Shown in pieces: positions 16,145-24,567 of a stretch of DNA of 64,000 bases. The stretch spans positions 1 through 64,000 of the forward strand of contig NZ_JAJJWH010000014.1 of assembly GCF_020907245.1 (NCBI RefSeq), read 5' to 3'. The DNA is from Pontibacter harenae (GTDB taxonomy: Bacteria; Bacteroidota; Bacteroidia; Cytophagales; Hymenobacteraceae). Position 1 is the stretch's first letter, and every line of letters begins with the position of its first letter. The position numbers and the translations under genes are program-made. The notes under the pieces were generated by a model. It made no database searches and was not told the DNA's origin. It saw only the letters and a list, made by a program, of their open reading frames with translations.

Positions 16145-18781
16145 ATGAACTCAGCTGAGATTAGACAGAAGTTTCTCGATTTCTTCGCTTCCAAGCAGCA
16201 CCAGGTGGTGCCTTCCGCACCCATTGTGGTGAAAGATGACCCTACGTTGATGTTTACCAACGCAGGTATGAACCAGTTTAAAGATTTCTTTTTGGGCACT
16301 AAACCCGCCCCTTATAGACGCGCTGTAGACACTCAAAAATGTCTGCGCGTGAGTGGCAAGCACAACGACTTAGAGGAAGTAGGTTATGACACTTACCACC
16401 ATACTATGTTTGAAATGCTGGGCAACTGGTCTTTTGGTGACTATTTTAAGAAAGATGCACTGGAGTGGGCGTGGGAACTGCTGACGGAAGTATATGGACT
16501 ACCGAAAGACAGGCTATACGTTTCTGTTTTCCAGGGCGACGAGAAAGACAATCTCAGCAAAGACCAGGATGCATACGACATCTGGAAAACCATGATCTCA
16601 GAAGACCGCATTTTGTTCGGATCTAAAAAAGATAACTTCTGGGAAATGGGCGATTCTGGTCCCTGCGGTCCTTGCTCAGAAATTCATATTGATCTTCGTA
16701 CAGAAGAAGAAATTGCGCAGGTGCCTGGCAAAGACCTGGTGAACAACGACCATCCGCAGGTGGTGGAGATCTGGAACAACGTATTCATGGAGTTTAACCG
16801 ACTGGCTGATGGCTCGCTGGTAAAACTGCCTGCACAGCACGTAGATACAGGTATGGGATTCGAGCGTTTATGTATGGCTATCCAAGGCAAGCGCTCCAAT
16901 TATGACACTGATGTATTCCAGCCGCTGATACAGTTTGTAGCGCAGGAAGCAGGGGTAAAATATGGCGACGATGAGAAAACAGATATTGCTATTCGTGTCA
17001 TCTCAGATCATATTCGCGCCATAGCCTTTGCTATTGCTGACGGACAGTTGCCATCAAACAACAAGGCTGGTTACGTAATTCGCCGTATCCTGCGTCGTGC
17101 TGTACGTTACGGATTTACTTTCCTTGATTTTAAAAAGCCTTTCCTATACAAGTTAACCGAAGTGCTGGCTGATCAGCTGGCGCACGTATTCCCTGAGCTG
17201 AAACAGCAGTTAGGTTTTGTGCAGCGTGTAATTGAGGAGGAAGAGAATGCTTTCCTACGCACGCTGGATAATGGCCTGCAAAGGTTGGGTGCGCTTAAAG
17301 ACAAGTTAAAAGAGAACAACAATACCATCGACGGCAAAACCGCCTTTGAACTTTACGATACGTTTGGTTTCCCGCTGGACCTGACAGCGCTAATTGCACG
17401 CGAGAAAGGGTTGAAAGTAGACGAAGCTGGTTTTGATGTGGAGATGGAGCAACAGAAGAACCGCTCTCGCAACGCTTCAGCCAGCGAGCAAAGCGACTGG
17501 ACAATCCTGCAACCTGACGCATCAACCGAGTTTATCGGCTACGACTGCGATACTTCTGAATCGTATATCGTGCGTTACCGCCAAGTGAAGACAAAGAGTA
17601 AGAGTGAATATCATATCGTTTTAGATAAAACTCCTTTTTATGCTGAAAGTGGCGGACAGATAGGTGACACAGGTTTCCTTATCTCGGATGCAGAGCAAAT
17701 TGAGGTGTTGGACACGAAAAAAGAAAACGATCTAATCATCCACATCACAACTAAATTGCCACAAAATGTGGAGGCGGCTTTCCGAAGTGAAGTGGATGCA
17801 GCGCGTCGTAACCTGATCCGTAAGAACCACTCGGCTACACACTTACTGCATGCTGCTTTAAGAAAAGTATTAGGCGAGCACGTACAGCAGCGCGGCTCTT
17901 TAGTGAGTGAAAAAATCCTGCGCTTCGACTTTTCTCATTTTGCTAAAGTAGAGGAGGCGCAACTGCGCGAGGTGGAGCAAATCGTGAACGAACGCATTCG
18001 TGAAAGTATTCCTTTAGATGAGCAGCGCAATGTGCCGATTGCTCAGGCAAAAGAAATGGGAGCTACGGCTTTGTTTGGTGAGAAATACGGCGAATTTGTT
18101 CGTGTCATCACTTTTGGCCGCGACCATTCCGTTGAGCTTTGCGGCGGTACACACGTGCTGAACACAGGCAATATCGGCTACTTCAAAATTATTTCTGAAA
18201 GCTCCGTAGCTGCTGGTGTTCGTCGTATAGAAGCTATCACAGCTGGAGCCGCTGAAGAATACACGCAGCAACAGTTGAACGAACTGCAGGCAGTGCGCGA
18301 GGTGCTGGGCACGCAAAGCAATGTGTCTGGTGCGGTACAGAAGCTGCAGGAAGAGAACAAGGCATTGCAAAAGCAACTGGAGCAGTTCGAGCTAAAGCAA
18401 CTGAGCAGCCTGAAAGATGAACTGGTGCAAAAGGTGCAACCACTGGATGGAGTGAATTTTTTAGCCGAGAAAGTTGATGTAAGTACAGCCGATTATCTGA
18501 AAAAACTGGCTTTTGATATGCGCCAGGTAGTGGACAATTTAGTACTTGTACTTGCTGCTGAAATTGATGGTAAACCCCAAATTGCCGTGATGCTTTCCGA
18601 TAATTTAGTTTCTAACAAAAAGCTGAACGCAAGCCAACTGGTGCGCGAACTGGCAAAGGAAATCAAAGGAGGCGGTGGTGGTCAGCCATTCTATGCCACA
18701 GCTGGTGGCAAGGAAACTGCAGGTTTACAAGCCGTACCTACTAAAGCTTTGGAATTAATAAAGAACTCGTTAAACGCATAA
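16145..18781 (+). CDS. alaS: Alanyl-tRNA synthetase
   Basis: Class II synthetase charging tRNA-Ala; 878 aa, a normal bacterial length. The catalytic domain begins RQKFLDFFASKQHQVVPSAP and contains TNAGMNQFKDFFLG and the motif-3 GMGFERL. The editing domain carries the zinc-binding H562-xxx-H566 and C666-GGT-H670. The C-terminal C-Ala domain with GGGGGQPFYATAGG is present, preceded by a coiled coil (about 710-770). It is the first gene of an alaS-gatB-TlpA run (15 and 9 bases between genes). TACTTTTG at 16017-16024 is a possible -7 box, but its upstream partner is poor. Confidence 0.98.
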   Translation: MNSAEIRQKFLDFFASKQHQVVPSAPIVVKDDPTLMFTNAGMNQFKDFFLGTKPAPYRRAVDTQKCLRVSGKHNDLEEVGYDTYHHTMFEMLGNWSFGDYFKKDALEWAWELLTEVYGLPKDRLYVSVFQGDEKDNLSKDQDAYDIWKTMISEDRILFGSKKDNFWEMGDSGPCGPCSEIHIDLRTEEEIAQVPGKDLVNNDHPQVVEIWNNVFMEFNRLADGSLVKLPAQHVDTGMGFERLCMAIQGKRSNYDTDVFQPLIQFVAQEAGVKYGDDEKTDIAIRVISDHIRAIAFAIADGQLPSNNKAGYVIRRILRRAVRYGFTFLDFKKPFLYKLTEVLADQLAHVFPELKQQLGFVQRVIEEEENAFLRTLDNGLQRLGALKDKLKENNNTIDGKTAFELYDTFGFPLDLTALIAREKGLKVDEAGFDVEMEQQKNRSRNASASEQSDWTILQPDASTEFIGYDCDTSESYIVRYRQVKTKSKSEYHIVLDKTPFYAESGGQIGDTGFLISDAEQIEVLDTKKENDLIIHITTKLPQNVEAAFRSEVDAARRNLIRKNHSATHLLHAALRKVLGEHVQQRGSLVSEKILRFDFSHFAKVEEAQLREVEQIVNERIRESIPLDEQRNVPIAQAKEMGATALFGEKYGEFVRVITFGRDHSVELCGGTHVLNTGNIGYFKIISESSVAAGVRRIEAITAGAAEEYTQQQLNELQAVREVLGTQSNVSGAVQKLQEENKALQKQLEQFELKQLSSLKDELVQKVQPLDGVNFLAEKVDVSTADYLKKLAFDMRQVVDNLVLVLAAEIDGKPQIAVMLSDNLVSNKKLNASQLVRELAKEIKGGGGGQPFYATAGGKETAGLQAVPTKALELIKNSLNA

Positions 18782-18796
18782 GCTGTTCTTAAACAG

Positions 18797-20254
18797 ATGG
18801 ATCAAGAGATAAGAGATAAATATCAGCCTGTTATAGGTTTAGAGGTACACGCACAGCTGCTGACGCAGAGTAAAGCTTATTCTTCAGACTCTACAGAGTA
18901 TGGCATGCTGCCGAATACCAACATGAGCGTGATTACGCTGGCGCATCCTGGTACACTGCCACGCATCAATAAGCGAGTGGTGGAAATGGCAATTAAAATG
19001 GGCCTTGCTACCAACTGCGATATTACACGCTACAACGTGTATGCCCGCAAAAACTATTTCTACCCCGATCTTCCGAAGGGCTACCAGCTGACGCAGGACA
19101 AGACGCCTATTTGTACGGGTGGTTTTCTGGTGGTGAAGAACGAAAACGGTGAAGACAGCCGCATCGGCATCACCCGTATTCACATGGAGGAAGACGCTGG
19201 TAAATCAATGCACTTGCCAGGTGAGGTAGAAACGCTGGTGGATTATAACCGTGCAGGAGTGCCACTGATCGAGATTGTATCGGAACCAGATCTGCGTGAT
19301 TCTACGGAGGCTTATAACTACATGTCGGAGATGCGCCGACTCGTGCGTTACCTGGAAATCTGCGACGGTAACATGGAAGAAGGCTCTCTGCGTTGCGACG
19401 CCAACATTTCAGTGATGCTGAAAGGCGCTAAGGAATTCGGCACGAAGGTAGAAGTTAAGAATATGAACTCCTTCCGTAACGTGCAGCGCGCCATTGATCA
19501 TGAGATTGAACGCCAGATCATGATTCTGGAGAGCGGCGGAACTGTAGACGGCGAGACCCGTGGTTTTGATGCAAACACAGGCACGACACATGGTCAGCGT
19601 TCTAAGGAAACCATGAATGATTACCGCTATTTCCCTGAGCCAGACCTGCCGCCATTGATCGTTGAGCAGGATTGGCTGGAAGAGATTCGTGCCACTATGC
19701 CGAGTTTACCAGGGCAACTATACAAGCGCTTTACGGAGGAGTTAGGACTACCTGAGTATGATGCAGCAGTACTGACAGATGCCAAAGAGATTGCTTTATA
19801 CTTTGAAGAGCTTGTAAAGCACGCCAGCAACTACAAAGCGGCTTCTAACTGGGTAATGGGACCGGTAAAGTCTTACCTGAATGAGTTGCAGCTACACATA
19901 AAAGATTTTCCGCTTGCACCTGAACAAATTGCGCAGATAATCTCTTTAGTAGATGAGAACAAGGTGAGCCACTCGGTTGCGTCGAAACAAGTTTTCCCTT
20001 TCTTGCTGGAGCACCCTGACAAAACGGCGCAGCAGGTGGCCGAAGAGCAAAACCTGTTGCAGCAGTCAGATTCAGGAGAACTGGAGCAGATTATCAAGGA
20101 AGTAATCTCTGAGAATCCTGAGAAGGTTGCTGAGTATAAAGCTGGTAGACAAGCCCTTATAGGCATGTTTATGGGCGAGATTATGAAGAAAACCAAAGGC
20201 AAAGCCGATCCTAAAGTGGCAAACAAATTGCTACGTGAAGGCTTAAGTGCTTAA
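18797..20254 (+). CDS. gatB: Asp-tRNA(Asn)/Glu-tRNA(Gln) amidotransferase subunit B
   Basis: Subunit of the GatCAB amidotransferase that converts Glu-tRNA-Gln (and Asp-tRNA-Asn) to the amidated form. 485 aa with the GatB catalytic domain (YQPVIGLEVHAQLLTQSK, YPDLPKGYQLTQ, RIHMEEDAGKSMH, NRAGVPLIEIVSEPD) and the C-terminal YqeY-like tRNA-binding domain (about 335-485). It sits 15 bases after alaS, so two tRNA-charging functions are co-transcribed. gatA and gatC are not in the window. Confidence 0.98.
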   Translation: MDQEIRDKYQPVIGLEVHAQLLTQSKAYSSDSTEYGMLPNTNMSVITLAHPGTLPRINKRVVEMAIKMGLATNCDITRYNVYARKNYFYPDLPKGYQLTQDKTPICTGGFLVVKNENGEDSRIGITRIHMEEDAGKSMHLPGEVETLVDYNRAGVPLIEIVSEPDLRDSTEAYNYMSEMRRLVRYLEICDGNMEEGSLRCDANISVMLKGAKEFGTKVEVKNMNSFRNVQRAIDHEIERQIMILESGGTVDGETRGFDANTGTTHGQRSKETMNDYRYFPEPDLPPLIVEQDWLEEIRATMPSLPGQLYKRFTEELGLPEYDAAVLTDAKEIALYFEELVKHASNYKAASNWVMGPVKSYLNELQLHIKDFPLAPEQIAQIISLVDENKVSHSVASKQVFPFLLEHPDKTAQQVAEEQNLLQQSDSGELEQIIKEVISENPEKVAEYKAGRQALIGMFMGEIMKKTKGKADPKVANKLLREGLSA

Positions 20255-20263
20255 TTATAAAAT

Positions 20264-21376
20264 ATGAAGTATAGAAAATTAGCAGTAATAGCTTCTGCTG
20301 TTGTTTTATTGGGTAGTTGCCAAGGCAATAAATCCGCCACCAACAGCGATAATGGTTATGTTATTCAAGGCAAATTTAATAATTCCTCCTCAGGTCAGGT
20401 ATATTTGCATGAGCTGGGCTCGCAGCAGTTTGTAGCTCGCGATACGGCAGAGTTAGGCCAAGACGGTGCTTTCAAATTTGAAGGCACGGTTCAGGAACCT
20501 ACTTTGTATCGCATTTCAACTGACCAACAAAATGGCCTGATGCTGGTGCTGGACAATGGCAACATTAAAGTAGAGGCCGATGCCAAAGACATGAATGGAA
20601 CGGCTAAATTTGAAGGCTCGGAAGACTCAGAGTTGTTTCAGCAACTGAACAAGTTGGTAAATGAAACGCGTTTGCAGCAAATGAAGCTACAGGAGCGTTT
20701 TCAGCAGGCCCAAAATGCTGGTCAGCAGGATTCCATGATGGCAATACAGGAAGAGTATGCTTCTATTCAGAAGCAGGTGAAGCGGTTTATAGCGCAGCAC
20801 CCTAACTCAATTGTTTCTGCTTTCGGTACTGCTACACTCATCGATCCAGAAAACGATTTTGCCTTTGCCGATAGCATGGCTACTTTATTAAATCAGAATC
20901 TGCCGAATTCGAAGTACACAGCCATGGTGAATGAGCGTCTGCAACCGCTGCGTAGTACTGCAGTAGGGCAGATGGCTCCGGACATTAACCTGCCAACTCC
21001 AGACGGTCAAACGAAAGCTTTGTCCTCTTTGCGCGGCAAGTATGTACTGATCGATTTCTGGGCTAGCTGGTGTGGACCGTGCCGCAAAGAGAACCCGAAC
21101 GTAGTGCGTATGTACAACGAGTACAAAGATAAAGGCTTTGAAATTTACGGTGTATCGCTAGACCAATCTAGAGATAAATGGTTAAAAGCCATTGCCGACG
21201 ACAAGTTAAGCTGGGTGCATGTTTCGGATTTGAAGTTCTGGCAAAGCCAAGCTGCTGAAGCTTATAACGTTACTGCTATCCCTCAAACTGTATTGATCGA
21301 CCCGCAAGGAAAAATCATCGCGAAAGGTTTAAGAGGCGCGGAGCTAGAGCAAAAGCTGGCAAGCTTGCTGAAGTAG
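20264..21376 (+). CDS. TlpA-like lipoprotein thioredoxin with DUF4369 domain
   Basis: 370 aa cell-envelope thiol-disulfide protein. The N-terminus MKYRKLAVIASAVVLLGSC is a lipoprotein signal with the acylated Cys at residue 19. A DUF4369 domain (about 30-130), a Gln-rich helical stretch (about 130-180) and a TlpA/ResA thioredoxin domain (about 232-370) follow. The redox motif is C270-G-P-C273, with the cis-proline segment TAIPQT near residue 341. Such proteins reduce or repair envelope thiols in Bacteroidota; the partner is unknown. It is only 9 bases after gatB and is followed by an exceptionally strong terminator. Confidence 0.92.
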   Translation: MKYRKLAVIASAVVLLGSCQGNKSATNSDNGYVIQGKFNNSSSGQVYLHELGSQQFVARDTAELGQDGAFKFEGTVQEPTLYRISTDQQNGLMLVLDNGNIKVEADAKDMNGTAKFEGSEDSELFQQLNKLVNETRLQQMKLQERFQQAQNAGQQDSMMAIQEEYASIQKQVKRFIAQHPNSIVSAFGTATLIDPENDFAFADSMATLLNQNLPNSKYTAMVNERLQPLRSTAVGQMAPDINLPTPDGQTKALSSLRGKYVLIDFWASWCGPCRKENPNVVRMYNEYKDKGFEIYGVSLDQSRDKWLKAIADDKLSWVHVSDLKFWQSQAAEAYNVTAIPQTVLIDPQGKIIAKGLRGAELEQKLASLLK

Positions 21377-21390
21377 GCTTCAATAATCAA

Positions 21391-21440
21391 TATAAAAAGC
21401 AGAAGCCCCTTCATCTTTGGAGGGGCTTCTGCTTTTTATA
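21391..21440 (+). terminator. Very strong terminator after the alaS-gatB-TlpA run
   Basis: AAAAAGCAGAAGCCCCT (21394-21410) pairs perfectly with 21421-21437, with three further flanking pairs (TAT/ATA), giving a 20-bp stem and a 10-base loop. A/T runs on both sides make it bidirectional, serving also the convergent gene that ends at 21536. Confidence 0.92.
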
Positions 21441-21461
21441 GGTTTTTATACCATAGCCATC

Positions 21462-21490
21462 TGCCGTTGTTATGTGTTCTCACCAACAAC
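21462..21490. repeat. GTTGTTG...CAACAAC REP-like unit
   Basis: TGCCGTTGTT...CACCAACAAC, an imperfect palindrome that matches the arms of the repeat at 24361-24500 in about 25 of 29 positions. It lies between two convergent genes. Confidence 0.6.
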
Positions 21491-21535
21491 CGCAAAACAT
21501 AAATATTTACAAATGGCTTAGGCAACCAGGTGCCG

Positions 21536-22174
21536 CTATAAAAACATCTGCTTCAGTGCATTCCACAGCTGTTTCTTGTGTTCTACATCCTTTTCGATAA
21601 TGGCTAAGGATTGCGCGAATACAACAGGTACCTGACCTACCACCACAGGCTTGTAAAGCGAGAATTTCTCGTGGGGTTTATCTGTGTCGATACGGCTGGC
21701 GAAACTAATAAGGTAATTCACTTCTAATGTTTGCTGCAACTCTTCGAAACTGGCAATCGCACCAGTTTTATTGTTGACATAGGCGACATCGGTAGCGGTT
21801 AAGCCAATCGCATTCAAGATTTTTTGCAGAAAGTCCAGCTGTGGCAAAGTGCTGAATTGTTCATCAGAAACAGTAACCAAAACAGCTACACCTTTCCTGT
21901 TTTCTCCTACGATATCGAAAGCTTTTGGTGCAGCGACAGCGGCGGGCTGAGGTAATTTAGGTATAGCAGGTGTCGTTTTCTGCGCTATTGACTGTGCTGC
22001 AATTGCTTCTTTTAAAGGTTGTGGAGCTTCTACTGGAGTAGTTTCAGAGGCGGCGGCAGTTGTTTGAGGCTGGGCTACAGGTATAAGTGCTTCATCTGGA
22101 AGTAAATAAACTGTTTCTGGAATAAAATTCTTTAAAAACTCCTGGTTGAGTAAATCTGCCTGTAGCCCTGCCAT
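21536..22174 (-). CDS. Unknown protein, possibly DNA polymerase III psi-like
   Basis: 212 aa without signal peptide. Three parts are visible: a short N-terminal helix and strand (about 5-26, ending TVYLLP), a disordered Ala/Pro/Thr/Gln-rich linker (about 30-85), and a compact alpha-beta domain (86-212) ending KKQLWNALKQMF. The order of strands and helices in that domain, the short N-terminal peptide and the closing LW-xx-L helix recall the psi (HolD) subunit of the E. coli clamp loader, which also has an N-terminal clamp-loader-binding peptide. This is my impression from pattern memory only. The thioesterase gene ends 8 bases upstream, so the two are probably co-transcribed. Confidence 0.6.
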   Translation of the reverse strand: MAGLQADLLNQEFLKNFIPETVYLLPDEALIPVAQPQTTAAASETTPVEAPQPLKEAIAAQSIAQKTTPAIPKLPQPAAVAAPKAFDIVGENRKGVAVLVTVSDEQFSTLPQLDFLQKILNAIGLTATDVAYVNNKTGAIASFEELQQTLEVNYLISFASRIDTDKPHEKFSLYKPVVVGQVPVVFAQSLAIIEKDVEHKKQLWNALKQMFL

Positions 22175-22182
22175 CTTTCTGA

Positions 22183-22713
22183 TTATTGTGCGTCTTCTTT
22201 TATATCGAAGATCGATCTTAACTCATTCGCTTCACTCGGCTTCATACGGCCAGCCAATACAAGGCGCAACTGACGGCGACGCAAAGCGCCTTCGTAGTGC
22301 TTAACCTCTTCTTCTGATTCAACAACTGCTTCTGGCACATCGATTGGATTGCCCAATTGGTCTACAGCCACAAAAGTAAAGTAGGCTTGGTTTGATTTTA
22401 CACGTTTGCCACTCGGAATATCTTCGGCGTAAACAACAATATGCACTTCCATAGAAGAGTTGAAGGCACGGGTAACTTTAGCTTCTAAGGTTACCACGTT
22501 TCCTAACTTTATACTTTCGGAGAAGGAAACATTGTCTACAGAAGCGGTAACAACGATTCTATTGGAAAATTTTTGTGCCGAAATAGCTGATACAATGTCC
22601 ATCCAATGCATCATGCGGCCGCCCATTAGGTTATTCAGGGTGTTGGTGTCGTTTGGAAGCACTAGCTCCGTCATGATAACGTAAGATTCACTAACTTTTT
22701 TTTGTTTGCGCAT
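22183..22713 (-). CDS. Acyl-CoA thioesterase (hotdog fold, YciA/ACOT-like)
   Basis: 176 aa cytoplasmic hotdog-fold enzyme hydrolysing acyl-CoA. The active-site helix region NTLNNLMGGRMMHWMDIVSAISAQKFS carries the Asn and Asp expected of the family, followed by VTASVDNVSFSESIKLGNVV and FTFVAVDQLGNP. The tail (about 140-176) is charged and helical. Length is normal for the single-hotdog type. It is the first gene of a pair with the psi-like gene (8-base gap). Substrate chain length cannot be read from sequence. Confidence 0.9.
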   Translation of the reverse strand: MRKQKKVSESYVIMTELVLPNDTNTLNNLMGGRMMHWMDIVSAISAQKFSNRIVVTASVDNVSFSESIKLGNVVTLEAKVTRAFNSSMEVHIVVYAEDIPSGKRVKSNQAYFTFVAVDQLGNPIDVPEAVVESEEEVKHYEGALRRRQLRLVLAGRMKPSEANELRSIFDIKEDAQ

Positions 22714-22862
22714 TATTTTGTTTGCAGTTCAGTTGTAGATGCAAAGATACGGGTATGCAGTCAAAGGATAAAATCTGAAGCTTCGCGAATTGTAAATATG
22801 GAATTAGAAATGGGTGCAATTAATAATAGGCCGCATCTATAAGAACAACTTAAACATTTAAC

Positions 22863-23516
22863 TTAGCTATTCCAGCCTTCCTTGCCGAGTAGCGGCACGA
22901 ATTTAAATTCTGTAAATTCCTCTTTAGTAAATTCCTCTTCCTCTACTCGCGTAATGCGCAGCATCTTCTGCGTTTTATCATCTCCGACAGGTATAACTAG
23001 TATACCTCCAATGGACAACTGCTTCATCAGGCTTTTAGGTACAGTAGGGGCGCCAGCCGTTACGATAATTTTATCAAACGGAGCGTAGCGAGGTAGCCCT
23101 TCGGAGCCGTCGCCGTGGAAGGTATTGGGTGTCAAACCGTAGGTTCGGAAGAAAAGAACCGCTTTTTCATAAAGAGGACGATTATACTCAATGGTATACA
23201 CATTCGGCGTTATCTGCAATAAAACACAGCATTGGTAGCCAGAGCCTGTGCCAATTTCCAGCACCTTATCATTCGGCTGCAAGCGTAGCAACTCCGACTG
23301 AAAAGCAACAGTGTATGGTTGTGAGATAGTTTGACCTTCCCCGATGGGAAATGCTTTGTCCTTGTAGGCTTGCTCCACGAAGGCTTTTTCAAAAAAGAAA
23401 TGCCGTGGCACAGTTTCAATGGCTGCCAATACACGTTCATCACGGATACCTTTGTCGCGCAATTGTTTTACTAGTGCACGGCGCATGCCTTTGTGCTTGT
23501 ACAAGTCTGTCTGCAT
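22863..23516 (-). CDS. pcm: Protein-L-isoaspartate O-methyltransferase
   Basis: Methylates isoaspartyl residues in aged proteins using SAM so that they can be repaired. 217 aa with the PCMT features: RHFFFEKAFVEQAYKDKAFPIGEGQTISQPY, the SAM-binding motif VLEIGTGSGYQ (motif I), PYDKI-like post-motif (FDKIIVTAGAP) and LSIGGILVIPVG. No signal peptide is visible. It is transcribed alone; 23517-23712 upstream, shared with ribE, has no other gene. Confidence 0.96.
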   Translation of the reverse strand: MQTDLYKHKGMRRALVKQLRDKGIRDERVLAAIETVPRHFFFEKAFVEQAYKDKAFPIGEGQTISQPYTVAFQSELLRLQPNDKVLEIGTGSGYQCCVLLQITPNVYTIEYNRPLYEKAVLFFRTYGLTPNTFHGDGSEGLPRYAPFDKIIVTAGAPTVPKSLMKQLSIGGILVIPVGDDKTQKMLRITRVEEEEFTKEEFTEFKFVPLLGKEGWNS

Positions 23517-23712
23517 TTCGGATTATTCTCGGATTTAAAATTATTCTTCTCTTTTATTGTTTACTCATATTGTAACAGAGAAGTTGATTATGCGAAAATA
23601 AGCAAGTGAGGCAGAAAAAGCAGGAAATACTTCAGTTAAAATGGCAAAACCCCAAGCCTGAAGTGCAGGTGTGGGTAAAACCTCTTAATTTTGAGGGACT
23701 AAAAGAGAAACT

Positions 23713-24297
23713 ATGTTTACAGGCATTATAGAGACAACAGGTAGAGTAGAGGCCATTAGGGCAGAAGGCACGAACAAGCATTTTACCATTTCGGCACCTT
23801 TTACAAATGAGTTAAAGATAGACCAAAGCGTTGCCCATAACGGCATCTGCCTCACGGTAGTTGATATTGCTGCCGATAAGTATACGGTAACCGCCATCGA
23901 TGAAACGCTTCAGAAAACAAACCTAAACTCCGTTAAAGAAGGCGACCTGGTAAACCTGGAGCGATGCATGCAAGCCAATGGCCGCTTCGACGGGCATGTG
24001 GTGCAGGGCCACGTAGACCAGACTGCTGTCTGCGAATCAGTGGAAGACCAGAACGGCAGCTGGCTTTTCACCTTTAGATACGACGCCAGCAAAGGCAACG
24101 TAACGGTAGAAAAAGGCTCCATTTGCGTAAACGGCATCAGCTTAACGGTGGTAAACTCACAGGAAGATCGTTTCTCGGTTGCCATTATCCCCTACACATA
24201 TGAGCACACCAACCTCCAGCACATCAAATCAGGAGACACAGTGAACCTGGAGTTTGATATTATTGGCAAATATGTGGCAAGACTGCTAGGGAAGTAG
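23713..24297 (+). CDS. ribE: Riboflavin synthase, alpha subunit
   Basis: Dismutates two molecules of 6,7-dimethyl-8-ribityllumazine to riboflavin. 194 aa built of two lumazine-binding repeats: MFTGIIETTGRVE with NGICLTVV in the first, and FDGHVVQGHVDQ with NGISLTVV in the second. Length is normal. No other rib gene and no FMN riboswitch are visible nearby. A -7-like TAATTTTG (23686-23693) lies 20 bases before the ATG, without a convincing -33 element. Confidence 0.97.
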   Translation: MFTGIIETTGRVEAIRAEGTNKHFTISAPFTNELKIDQSVAHNGICLTVVDIAADKYTVTAIDETLQKTNLNSVKEGDLVNLERCMQANGRFDGHVVQGHVDQTAVCESVEDQNGSWLFTFRYDASKGNVTVEKGSICVNGISLTVVNSQEDRFSVAIIPYTYEHTNLQHIKSGDTVNLEFDIIGKYVARLLGK

Positions 24298-24360
24298 CGC
24301 TTTATTTTTGAATAATTGGATGAATGAAAGCAGGAGTTTTGCTACTGCCATAGGGTTAGT

Positions 24361-24390
24361 TGCTGTTGTTGTGCCTTCTGACCAACAACT
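24361..24390. repeat. Left arm of a 30-bp inverted repeat
   Basis: TGCTGTTGTTGTGCCTTCTG and the following ACCAACAACT match the reverse complement of 24471-24500 in 29 of 30 positions. Each arm is itself a small palindrome (GTTGTTG...CAACAAC). The arms enclose 80 bases of non-coding sequence downstream of ribE and of the DUF4249 gene. Confidence 0.8.
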
Positions 24391-24470
24391 TTGCTTTACA
24401 TAAACGCTTGCCTCATAAAACCTCAAGATAAAATCTTACGGTTGGAATTCAGGTGATCTAAAGCCGTTTT

Positions 24471-24500
24471 AGTTGTTGGTCAGAAGGCACAACAACGGCA
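24471..24500. repeat. Right arm of a 30-bp inverted repeat
   Basis: AGTTGTTGGTCAGAAGGCAC followed by AACAACGGCA, complementary to 24361-24390 with a single mismatch. Together with its partner it could form a large hairpin between the convergent ribE and DUF4249 genes, or mark a small non-autonomous mobile element. Confidence 0.8.
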
Positions 24501-24567
24501 GGTGTTATGACAGCATGATGTAGCTGTGACTATCAAACCTTCTTCAATGCAGGCATTCAAAATTCAA

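Noticed and set aside
23517..23712. FMN riboswitch before ribE
   Set aside because: The spacer is too short for the RFN structure and its conserved bases are not visible.
24361..24500. CRISPR-like repeat pair
   Set aside because: Only two units in opposite orientation with one spacer; no array and no cas genes.
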